Source: Tillus elongatus
Taxonomy: Eukaryota > Arthropoda > Insecta > Coleoptera > Cleridae
NCBI GenBank assembly: GCA_964006375.1
Contig: OZ023269.1
Span: 125,530,223-125,594,222, forward strand
DNA: 64,000 bases
Reading direction: 5' to 3'
Below, one piece after another: positions 54,738 through 64,000 of this stretch (within the stretch, counting starts at the first letter, position 1; every line of letters starts with the position of its first letter). Position numbers and translations under genes: made by a program. Under the pieces are notes generated by a model. That model searched no databases and had not been told where the DNA came from. It was given only the letters and a program-made list of their open reading frames with translations.

Positions 54738-54835
54738 TATGGAAATTCAAACTGATCCTGGATTTAGGTTTTAGGGGGCCTAGTTCGCGCTCATTAGTGA
54801 ATTTTTTAAAGCAAATTCACTGAAAATTAATAATT
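54655..54835 (-). mobile_element. (TA)n and H/GAC H-end joined to the DD41D element
   Basis: (TA)n about 54655-54735, then the complement of the standard block (GGCCTAGTTCGCGCTCATTA) and the hairpin GTGAATTTTTTAAAGCAAATTCAC. Part of the usual block between GCTCATT and AGTGAA is deleted. Confidence 0.7.
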
Positions 54836-56025
54836 AATTATGTCACAGACAGTTAAGATTTATCTTATTGGGCTTTTTTCAAACCATTCTAGTAACTTCA
54901 GTAATTAACCTTTTTGCTTTTTTATTTTCCGTTTTCATTTTGTGCTTCCATTATTTTTTCGTAGGGTGTTTTTTGGTTGACCCCTATCTACATTTTTCCA
55001 GGATATGTGTACCTATATTTAAGCAAATATCTGACATCTAAATTACAATTTATTTATATTTGCTATTGTCATTTTTGTGTGTTGATTAATATACAAAATC
55101 GTTTAGGTATTGCTAGTTATCAATATTTATTTCATGTGATATTTGCGCTAGTAACCTGAATGGCTGAAGCAATAATTTTTTCAAATACAATAAATGCACA
55201 CCTACATATTTAGTGGTCTGTTTACCTTGAAATCCAGAGTGCAATAAAATTTTTCTATATTAAATTCACCTGCAGGAAAAGTAACTTTTATTAGCTATCT
55301 ATTAAAGCAGGCAGTTTTGCTTTGATATGCTAAATTTTTGAGCTTGCTTAATGAATTCAGAAGACAATTAGCTAGAAACGGAAATTGAGACGTAAGTTTG
55401 ATTTGGGTGCCGTGCCCACTGAATAACAAAGAGATAATCATCCCCCTTAAGTAATACATGTTTATGCTGTGAGCTGACAAATTACACCCTTCTCCAACAA
55501 ACGCAGAAAACTACCACTTACCACCACAAATCTAAACAAAAACCAGTGAAAACTTAATTCTCGTTAAAGTTCATAGATACCGAGGAAGATACACATTTCG
55601 ATAAGATATGTTGTAATTGTCTACATTTTGTTTCTCTTGTTTAATTGACCGTTCTCTTCTTTTTCTTTCCTGAGCCATCACGCGATAATGTCATTACCGT
55701 TCAGGACTAACTGCATTCACTAAACTATTCAAGATATACGGACTCAGGTTTATTTGTTCAAAATCAAAACAAATTGCATATAATAATTCAGAAATAAAGT
55801 ATACCATTAGATATTTTTAATTTGTCCATTATAATCAATATTTGAAGGCTCAGACTATTTTATAATGAGACAACTATGATGTAAATATTAATTATTTAAT
55901 ATTATTTTATCGTTGACTATTAATTGACATTTTGGTTTTGGTCACTAACTTTGTGCCAGTTATTATTTTGGTTACTTCTTGTTCCTCGTAGCTTATTCTA
56001 AGTTTGGTTTCTTCAGGTGCTACCA
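54836..56025. other. No recognised feature
   Basis: About 1.2 kb of unclassified AT-rich sequence. Short frames on both strands carry no motif. Confidence 0.35.
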
Positions 56026-56250
56026 TCATACAGCGTGTCCCAAACTGGATGGGAATGTATTGCTATCTCCGTTATTTTTAGAGATAGGGGGACAGTTAAA
56101 TTTGCAATGTTTTGTAGAATGTCATGCTTGTTCCCAATATGACTTGTATTTTGCCCTGCCTCTTTCCGTTTTCGAGTTATTTTGAAAAACCAAAATTTGT
56201 CGATCTCTTTTTTTCTACAATATCTAAGTAGGCGTTGATTTGACATGTCT
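56026..56250 (+). mobile_element. Solo end of a mariner-type element
   Basis: From CAGCGTGTCCCAAACTGGAT this matches the left 200 bases of the element at 59278 over its whole length, including GACTTGTATTTTGCCCTGCC and ATCTAAGTAGGCG. No transposase follows. Confidence 0.75.
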
Positions 56251-56279
56251 AAGACTTGAAGGGTAATGATGGTTGAATC

Positions 56280-56690
56280 TGAATCTTAAGGGTTTGCAGA
56301 ACACTCATTATGTGTTTCTTTCAGGTTCATTGCCTAAATGTTGCCAATTTTGACGTTTCAAATCGCGACTTTGGCGTTTTGAGGAAAACCCCAAGTTTTT
56401 TTCTTTAAATGCCTATAACTTTTTCGTATTTAAACCTACAGACCTTAATTTTATAATACCAACACGCGTACAAAATCTGGTTGGCCCTACTTTGTTATTT
56501 CCGGAGACATAAATTTTCCCGAAAGAAAACACAAAATTTCTCGGGAAAACATGGACCATTATATGGGCCCATTATCTTTTAAGTCGGGGTTTTGGGAGCG
56601 TAATTCGCGGTCGTTTCAAGACATTTTTTCCAAATTCAAAAGTCGGGGTATCCTCTTTAGTGAATTTTTTTAAAGAAAATTCACTAAAAC
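56280..56690 (-). mobile_element. H/GAC H-end and unit without (TA)n
   Basis: Minus-strand H-end hairpin at 56660-56690 and block, then a unit (about 56470-56580) with a direct joint where (TA)n is normally found. Upstream segments at 56260-56440 match 41395-41570. Confidence 0.6.
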
Positions 56691-56921
56691 AAGCACTTGT
56701 GAAGCCACAGGAAAAGTCTACGGTTATATTAAATATGGAACGGTTTCAATATGTTAGGGCAAGAACAAACAACCAGATATGCTATTCAAATTGAATTAAG
56801 TCTTAAAACTTTTCATCGCTTCTTTATCAAATTATTTTTTTACAAAAAATTCATCGGAATAACAACAATCTGATCAGATAATGGTAAAGTTAAACGAGAC
56901 TAAAACAAATTAATAAAAAGT

Positions 56922-57010
56922 GAAGTCACTAACTAGAATTAGAACTCGTCATGTAGGACTCGACTATCGGATGTACAGGGCTTAGCTGACTCGGCTACGC
57001 TCGACATGGC
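56922..57010 (-). other. tRNA-like module, second class
   Basis: Minus strand: box A TAGCCGAGTCAG and box B GAGTTCTAATTCTAG, then GTTAGTGACTTCACTTTTT. Here no element is inserted in the following T-run, and the conserved tail (complement of AACAAACAACCAGATATGC) follows at 56690-56900. Confidence 0.6.
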
Positions 57011-57516
57011 AGACTAGCAGGTATACCCAGTAGTATTTTAATTGTATAACGTCTTTTTTATTTACACCAATTTTTTTTATTTACAATGGATTTTTTGCTC
57101 ATATATGAACGAAATGAAGGAAAATAACGACTTAAACACATATCTAGGAGCTTGTTAGTCATTTAGTGTTGTATTTTTCACTCACGTTCGTACTCCTGTC
57201 ATAATTATCAATTACCTTTGTTTCGTCAGATCTTTTTAATTAAAAATTAATTTACCTATAACTTTTTGTCTTTTAAGATAGAGATCTGAATTTTGGTACA
57301 TAAGATACCCTTTATGACGGAAACCAGCGTACCAAATCTGGATGCCCTTACTTTGTTATTTTAGGAGATATAATTTTTTTTCGAAAGAAAACACAAGCTT
57401 TTCCGGGAAAACTTTGGCCGTTTTTCCTGGCTAACAAACTTGTCCAAGCCACTTGAAAAAGGAAGCTGTGTACCAAATTTGATCAAAATTGGCTTACTAT
57501 TTTTTGAGTTATCGAT

Positions 57517-57584
<68 letters not shown>

Positions 57585-57718
57585 CATATAAAAATTAAAT
57601 CTGACCGTGGATATGGGTTCTAGGAGGCCTATTCGCGCTCATTTGAAGAAATTTTTTAAAAATTCAAAAGTCGGGATCTCCACATTAGTGAATTTTTTAA
57701 AGAAAATTCACCAAAAGG
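57011..57718 (-). mobile_element. H/GAC copy upstream of the tRNA-like module
   Basis: Minus-strand unit about 57290-57520, (TA)n about 57523-57582, standard block and intact H-end hairpin at 57686-57716. With 56700-57010 it makes a long-form copy lacking its GAC-end. Confidence 0.65.
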
Positions 57719-59137
57719 ATATTTTAAATTTGGTCAATAATTGACGAAAACATCGGAGAACATACATAAAAAATACATACAGAGGAACATAGAACCTTCT
57801 CCATTTTTGAAGTCGGTTCAAAATGATAATAAGCTAGAATAATAACCAAAACCTTCATTTAACAAGCAGATATCACAAAAATATTGCTAGGAAAAGACAG
57901 CCGGAAAATAAAACCTACATGGTGTACCAACCAAGATGCAAAGTTCGATTACTCCTTTGTTTTTATAGATATCAAAAAAGTTTTCGTACAAATGTGGTAG
58001 AGGGAGCAACGGTGCACAATTTAAAATTCTATTGAAGTATACAGTTGGAATTATTTTTTATTGCTTTGAAAAACTTACATGTACCAATTTTCCAGGCAAT
58101 AAGTTAAATACATTCTTAGATGTGAAAGAAAACTTGACGAAACTGTAATATTTTGAGGTAAAAAATCTACTAGTGCTCTTGTGATCTATTACTTTTGGAG
58201 CAGCTTGTATAACTATTTTACAAAATCGTTGAAACGCTGAAAAAGCGCACTAACAAGATAATTTAGTAGTTGGTAAAAAGCACGGAATCAAGTTTCAAAA
58301 GAATGGTGGTTAATGAAAAAACCGTGCTAAAAGCACAGAATCGAGAATAATTGCTCAATTAAAATATTGTGGAGCTTGAACAGGGCAAAGCGTTGTTTTG
58401 ATTAAACAAATCAAGCATTTTTCAGTGGGCAGCAAAGTCAGTGCTAGAGTATGTATAAATCAATAGATCCGATTTCCTATTGTCGACTGATGTAGGTGTG
58501 AATAAATTTGTTGGAAAAGCTGTATATCCAGAGAGCGCAGAGAGTGTAACATAGCGTCAACCTTGCTTTAAGCCGCTAATTGTACGTAAAACGGTGTGGG
58601 GGTGGAAATGGGGTGGATTTGCAACAGTACGTTATACACCAGCGCCCCCTTTATATTGCAAAATGCATCAGCCAGGGTAGAATGGGCAATCGGGCGTGTT
58701 AGCTTTGCTATTATTATTATATAACATAATCTGCTCCCGTTTCGCTTCCTTTATACGTTTTCCGCCACATTCTGGTGACTGTGCTTTACAATAACACCAG
58801 CTCGCGACCTAACCGCCGCTGAAATAGATGCCTTTTTTATTATCACATGCTTTATTACTTAATCATGGCTGTACAGCCTGTTTTCAGTGATTTTAAAACG
58901 ATGCGTTTACTGTTGCTTGTTAACGGATACATTCGAGTGCTCTTTTCAACCACTTCTCTTCGTTATTTATCTCGGTCTATTTATTTAACAGAAATTTTAT
59001 TTAACGGTAACACATTCTGGTAAATTAAATCATTTTACTTTAATAGAACACAACATTTCAAGTGATTATAACCCTCACAAGTCTAGACGCAGAGCAAGTG
59101 TGTTATGGTTGAGAATTTTTATAAATATTTTCTAAAC
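57719..59137. other. No recognised feature
   Basis: About 1.4 kb, unclassified apart from a short piece at 57770-57830 related to the AACCGACTTG repeat and a decayed GAC-end (CTAGACGCAGAGCAAGTGTG) at about 59082. No coding segment found. Confidence 0.4.
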
Positions 59138-59277
59138 GCTATTTATTAGTGAGTTTTTTTAATTCACTAATAGAGGAGTTACGGTGGTGAGAATTTTGAA
59201 AATGTCCTCAAAAGAGAGCGAATTAGAGCGCTTAGAAGTCATAATTAGGGCCCGTGAAAATTGTATGCTTGTATATA
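59138..59277 (+). mobile_element. H/GAC H-end, diverged, cut by a mariner-type insertion
   Basis: H-end AGTGAGTTTTTTTAATTCACT at about 59150, block with GAGAGCGAATTAGAGCG, ending GCTTGTATATA where the CAGTATGTCCC element begins. Confidence 0.6.
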
Positions 59278-59960
59278 CAGTATGTCCCAAACTGGATGGG
59301 AATGTATTGCTATCGCCGTTATTATTAGAGATAGGGAGACGGTTAAATTGACAATGTTTTGTAGAATTTCATGCTCCTTCCAAATATGACTTGTATTTTG
59401 CCCTGCCTCTTTTCGTTTTCGAGTTATTTTACAAAATTTGTCGATTTCTTTTTTCTTCAATATCTAAGTAGGCGCTGACATGTCCAAGACTTGCACATTA
59501 TCAGGACACTTTTTACACAGTAATCTTTTTGTGCTATTCTCAACTTTGAATTGTCATTTGTTTCTGAGCTACCTTCTACTAATTGACATTGTTGAAAATG
59601 ATGATCTCTATCAAGAAAATCAATTAGTGTTTCAACAAGATGGAGCTCCTCCGCATTTTTCACAACGTGTTAGGGAGTTTTTGAACATAGAGTTTCCAGA
59701 GCAATGGATTGCTATTGAGTGGCCCCCTAGATCACCGGATTTAACTCCTTTATACTTCTTTCTATGGGGCCATTTAAAGAGTAGAGTTTACGCAACAGAA
59801 CCGGAGTCTCTGGAAGAATCACGACGACGCATTGTTGAAAAATGCCGTTTAATAACTCCACAAATACTCCAGAATGTTAGAGATCGTTTTGAACACAATT
59901 TGAACACTTACTTAACTGAATAAACATTTTGGAACGTTTGGTTTTGTTTTTTAGTTTTTT
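59278..59960 (+). mobile_element. Mariner-type element, internally deleted; right end unclear
   Basis: Left end CAGTATGTCCCAAACTGGAT directly after TATA. About 200 bases of terminal sequence (shared with 56026-56250) pass abruptly into the C-terminal half of a transposase. A right terminal repeat was not identified. Confidence 0.65.
59580..59923 (+). pseudogene. Mariner-type transposase C-terminal half, two catalytic defects
   Basis: Open from DIVENDDLYQENQ through QQDGAPPHFSQRVREFL (second catalytic Asp at 59639-59641), EWPPRSPDLTPLYFFLWGHL, and LITPQILQNVRDRFE to the stop at 59923. At 59753-59755 a Tyr replaces the expected third catalytic Asp. The QWIAIEWPP segment lacks about four residues of the usual WIGRRGAIEW; restoring that count would give 41 residues between the catalytic positions, so this is probably also the DD41D group. 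The N-terminal half and first Asp are absent. Confidence 0.8.
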
Positions 59961-60269
59961 TAACGAAAAATTGACTAATTAGTGCATTTCTTATCACTCC
60001 AACTGTGAATAATTTTTAAACGAGTTGATAAAACTTCCCAAAAAACTAGTGTGCTGAATTCAGAAAAGAAAGAACTTTCAAATGATGTAACAGTCGACCC
60101 ATGTTCCCTATTTAAAATATAAGGGTTGTTATCATCACCCTTAAGGGGTTGATGTGACAAAGTTGAGTTTTATGTTAAAACATGTCCCCCTCAATATTAA
60201 AATTGACGAGTTTCAGCGTTTCTTAAAAAAAATTCTCTGGACGCAAATCGGTCTGTTTCGTTTTCTATG
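59961..60269. other. No recognised feature
   Basis: Sequence after the transposase; may contain its right flank. A decayed GAC-end (CTGGACGCAAATCGG) is at 60237. Confidence 0.35.
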
Positions 60270-60516
<247 letters not shown>

Positions 60517-61261
60517 TAACAAACGTTTCGAAATTATTCCAAGTTTACGTTACCAATTATTGATGTATACAAAAATGGTGCAAGTTATGAAACCAGGGGT
60601 TAATAATGCCTCTTCCTGTGCAATAAATTATCAACCGTAAGTGGTTGTGTGTTTTATTAGTGGTGTTTAATCTAACGCCAGTGGCATGCTACAGTCGGTA
60701 GCTGTGGCGTCGACAGAGGCCTCGGCCTTGTGTTTAGGCCTCAGAGGCCACTAGGGCTGGTCGGTTGAACGACGCGGACGCACCGTTATGGGTAAGCGTA
60801 TTTCGGATTCCTGTTATTGTTTATGACAGGCTATATAGTGAAGGGAGGAAAATAATAGCCCTTCATATTTTTAAATTCCAGTGTATATTATATTGATCAT
60901 GTGAGCTTGAATGGTTGGTACATAGACGGGTAGATCATGTTTCAGCTATTATTTAGCTGTGTGAGTTTCACAATGTCTACTAACTAATTGAGTGTACAGT
61001 CCATTCTTCGAATCTCTCTGGATATATGTGCTGGAATACATCAAGGTTAGAACAACCGGGCTACCATCCTAATAATAGTAGCTTTATCAAAGAACCAAGC
61101 CAGGTGTTTGTTCTTTTATACTAACAAACAATTGCGTTGTTCTCTCATACTTATTTCAGTCAATTAACCATAAACTGCAACGGAAGTGCGAAAACTTGGT
61201 TATCTTTTTATTATAATGCGTAACAAATTTTTGATGTGTTGAAATGCAGTAAGCTTATTAT
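60517..61261. other. No recognised gene; GC-rich patch at 60680-60800
   Basis: Mostly unclassified. At 60710-60755 the segments GAGGCCTCGGCC and GGCCTCAGAGGCC form an imperfect hairpin in a locally GC-rich patch, possibly the core of a small element. Confidence 0.35.
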
Positions 61262-61468
61262 TAGTGATCTTTCGTGGAAAAATTCAACAATGAGGAGATC
61301 GCGACTTTTTAATTTTGAAAAAATTTCTTCAAGCGAGCGAGAGCTACGACCCCTAGAACCCCACATCCGAGGTCAGTTTCAATTCACACCGTTAACTCAA
61401 AAAACAATAGGCCGATTTTAGAAACTTATCCAAGCCACTTGCAAAAGGAAGGTACCACCCAATATGTG

Positions 61469-61473
<5 letters not shown>
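61262..61473 (+). mobile_element. Diverged H/GAC H-end without (TA)n
   Basis: AGTGATCTTTCGTGGAAAAA with ATTCAACAATGAGG, block GAGCGAGAGCTACGACC, then CAGTTTCAATTCACACCG, with the TA tract and its edges absent. Unit truncated by about 61460. Confidence 0.6.

Positions 61474-61549
<76 letters not shown>
61474..61549. repeat. (TA)n microsatellite at the 5' end of a LINE
   Basis: About 37 TA units between the H/GAC unit and the truncated LINE. Confidence 0.95.
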
Positions 61550-61550
<1 letters not shown>

Positions 61551-61559
61551 GAAATAAAA

Positions 61560-63688
61560 AGGAGTATTCATGAAGCACATCGGGAATATGTGTCAGGTGG
61601 AAGAAAATATTGTGACCAATCCAGATGTTTTCTGGGAACATGTAAAGTGCTGCAGAAATACATATGACAAGTTGTCTGAAATAAAAGTAGGTGATGAAGT
61701 TTTACGTGATAGTAAAAGCATAGCTGATGGGTTTGCTGTGTATTTCTCGTCAGTGTATGCAGAACCGGAACATAATTGGGACACGTCCTCGTTTCTTGAC
61801 GAGTTACGGAATGTAACGGTTGGTGCAGATGTTGACCTGCTTCGTATTCAGAAAGTTACGCCCAGAGATGTTGAAGAAGCCATCAAGAAATTAAAGATTG
61901 GTGGTGCAATGGGTGTTGACGATGTTCCTTAGTATGTGATTAGGGGCTGTATGGAATTTTTGTCGGACCACTATGCTATGTGTTTAATCTAATACTGGTG
62001 AAATGCCAGTATCCCCTACTATGGAAAGTCAGCAAGGTCATTTCAGTTTTTAAGTTTGGCTTAAGGAAACTCGTGGAAAACTATAAACCTATTTCGATAC
62101 TGTGCAATTTTTCCAAAATTTTTGAAAGTATTTTGTATTCTAAGGTATTCTCACATGTACAGCATCTGATTGTAGACGAACAACATGGATTTCTGCCGGG
62201 CAGGTCTACTGCTACCAACCTTGCTCTCTTTACTCAGGTGGCAAGTGAGACAATCAATGCTGGTGGTCAGCTGGACACCATATATGCAGATTTTCAGAAG
62301 GCATTCGATAAGGTGGACCACAAGGTTCTTTTGAAGAAGCTTTATATGTGTGGGTTTTCTCTAGACCTGATAGAGTTATTTGCATCTTAGTTGACTGGAA
62401 GGGTACAATATGTGGTTTATGGTGGAAGCGAGTCCTCATTGTTTTCGTCACCCTCGGGGTGCCCCAGGGGTCAAATTTGGGACCTTTATTGTTTTTATTG
62501 TTTGTCAATGATCTGCCGAAAAGTATAGCTGACTCCCGTTGTTTGTTGTTTGCTGATGATTTAAAGATCTTTCGTGTTATTTCTAGCATTAGTGATTGTG
62601 AGGAACTACAGAGGAGCATTGATGCACTGTCAGAATGGTGTTTTGAGAATAGAATGTTCCTGAATATTGGGAAATGTTTTGTTTCTACTTTCACGAGACG
62701 TCTTGCCCCTGTTGAGTACCAATATTCTGTTGGAGGTGACCAACTATTGCGTAGGACTCAGTTTGTTGACTTAGGAATTGAGTTTGACACTAAATTATCA
62801 TTTGCGAAGCACGTGGAAAAAATTGCTGCCTCGGGGTTGAAAACATTGGGCTTTATTGTGCGAAACTCGAGAGGATTCAGTAGAGTTGAAACACCTAAAA
62901 TTCTTTTTAATGCTTATATACGTCCAAAAATGGAGTATCTGTCGATGGTGTAGAATCCTTTTTACAAGCTTCATTCTGATGTGGTGGAGAAAGTTCAGCG
63001 GAGGTTTGTTCGTTTTCTGCATTTTAAGTTTTTTTGGATCTTATCCCAATATTACACCCTATGTTAGTTTGCTTGCTGTGTTTGACATAACCAGTCTTCA
63101 GAGCAGGCGCATGGTTGCTGACCTGGTGTTTTTGTTTAAAATCGTGAGGAACTTGGTAAATTTTTCTGAATTTTTAGGCAGCATTCAGTTTAGGGTTCCT
63201 CAGAGGGATAGTAGACTGGAGCAGCTGTTTTATATGCCGGGGTGCAGAACGAATAGTCTGTTCAGTTTTCCGATTTATAGAATATGCACAAGTTATAACA
63301 GACTGTGTAAGCATGTTGACAGCTTCAACATGAATTTAAGAGCATTTAAGAACGCATTGACTGAACATATACATGCCTGACCACGTTGTTGAATTTGTTG
63401 GGTCTCCAAATTCCTTGTACTGAATGAGATATGAATTTTGAATAGACAGAATAAATTTGAATTTGATATAAGTTTCGTACAATTGATGGACTGCCTGTGA
63501 AGCCTGAAATGGAATCTAAGCTTGCCAAAATGTTGTTTTGTATTGTTATTGATTTGATGTGTGTAATAAGTGAGGTTGTAGAATTATAGGTGTACACCAT
63601 AGTTATAGTTTGTCTTGTTATGAAATACGTAAATGGTTTATAAACTGTGTATTTGCATATTGAATAGATAAATAAATTGAATAAATAA

Positions 63689-63690
<2 letters not shown>
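61560..63690 (+). pseudogene. Non-LTR retrotransposon ORF2 (RT), 5'-truncated, different family
   Basis: Segments in order: IHEAHREYV, FWEHVKCCRNTYDKLSEIKV, KVTPRDVEEAIKKLKIG, then after a stop the RT core. The core includes LWKVSKVISVFKFGLR, NYKPISILCNFSKIFE, DEQHGFLPGRSTATNLALF, YADFQKAFDKVDHKVLLKKL, GVPQGSNLGPLLFLLFVNDL and the catalytic FADDLKIFR (Asp pair at 62555-62560). Then comes the thumb (VEKIAASGLKTLGFIVRNS), a frameshift near 62950, and a C-terminal piece ending NALTEHIHA. Shifts also lie near 61600, 61930, 62390 and 63020. The 3' end has a GAATAAATAAATAAATA tail. The palm motif is intact, but the endonuclease is absent and the frame is broken, so it is dead. Confidence 0.85.

Positions 63691-63754
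<64 letters not shown>
63691..63754. repeat. (TA)n microsatellite after a LINE tail
   Basis: About 32 TA units that grow directly out of the AATAAATAAATAAATA tail of the preceding retrotransposon. Confidence 0.95.
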
Positions 63755-63757
<3 letters not shown>

Positions 63758-64000
63758 GCATACTTGGTTCTCGGGTTGAACCGCGTCCAGAATTTATTAA
63801 AACTCGACGTTTTGGCTTCTGTTTTAGAGCAATTTTCAAGAGGTAAAGGAAATGAGCTCTAAGGCCTTAATCTGCCTACTACTTATAGCGGTGGACAAAG
63901 GTGGGTTGAGTTGTTGTAGCTCGATTACGGGGCCTCAATCTGCCTACTCCCCAAATCTCACCGGAGATCGTCTCTAAGGTGTCAGTGTGTTCAACCGTAG
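63755..64000. other. Unassigned, possibly retroelement terminal region
   Basis: The minus strand contains GAAGCCAAAACGTCGAGTTT followed by TAATAAATTCTGG, and the phrase TCTGCCTACT occurs twice (63870, 63933). I cannot assign it; the window ends here. Confidence 0.3.

Noticed and set aside
63755..64000. Window end as a Penelope-like or DIRS-like terminal region because of the AACGTCGAGTTTTAA phrase
   Set aside because: Only a short reminiscent phrase; no coding domain or repeat partner in the window, so no call made.

Overview
This window is a eukaryotic, AT-rich, transposon-dominated stretch, most probably from an arthropod and likely an insect. The evidence is the mix of element types: jockey-like and RTE-like non-LTR retrotransposons, a Tc1/mariner transposase with DD41D spacing, a Tigger/pogo-type transposase tail, hAT-type non-autonomous elements, a Helitron 3' end, and many long (TA)n tracts. 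I could not identify any host protein-coding gene, rRNA or intact tRNA. Every protein-like segment I recognise belongs to a mobile element and is truncated, frameshifted or interrupted by stops.

The dominant repeat is one composite non-autonomous family, called here the H/GAC family. One end (the H-end) is a short hairpin, AGTGAATTTT facing AAAATTCACT, abutting a T-run. It is followed by a conserved block around GAGCGCGAACTAGG, then usually a long (TA)n tract, then a unit starting CACCGATAACTC that can repeat with a 141-bp period. Long copies then carry a tRNA-like box A/box B module. The other end (GAC-end) is CTGGACGCAGCAAGTGCG or its complement, always beside a T- or A-run. Complete copies are at 1330-2383 (-), 3357-4012 (+), 5824-6712 (+), 14909-15457 (+), 19571-20178 (+), 24957-25709 (+), 32713-34379 (+), 39404-40075 (-), 49299-50955 (+) and 51470-52182 (-). 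Several are nested inside others, so filled and empty sites can be compared inside the window.

Layout: 0-7 kb, H/GAC copies, an RT fragment and a mariner fragment. 7.5-11 kb, TA tract and a 2.35-kb hAT-type element with an exact 8-bp target duplication. 11.3-13.2 kb, a TA/GT tract holding a 57-bp-arm palindrome with a complete minimal hammerhead ribozyme motif on the minus strand, then a decayed LINE ORF1. 13.9-21 kb, LINE remnants and nested H/GAC copies. 21.3-25.7 kb, Helitron end and old repeats. 26.7-29 kb, an RTE-like remnant split by a jockey-like LINE. 29-35 kb, fold-back H/GAC copy, hAT MITE, LINE pieces, and a possible Penelope-like GIY-YIG scrap. 35-38.2 kb, Tigger tail and the longest jockey-like copy. 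39-43 kb, H/GAC cluster. 45.5-49.5 kb, an almost identical 2-kb tandem duplication. 51-55 kb, a DD41D element with about 400-bp inverted repeats. 59-60 kb, a second mariner-type transposase. 61.5-63.7 kb, another non-LTR retrotransposon.

The most interesting signals are the hammerhead ribozyme at 11619-11662 (-) and the recurring tRNA-like modules embedded at one position of the H/GAC family. All functional statements are from reading the sequence; no search or folding program was run.
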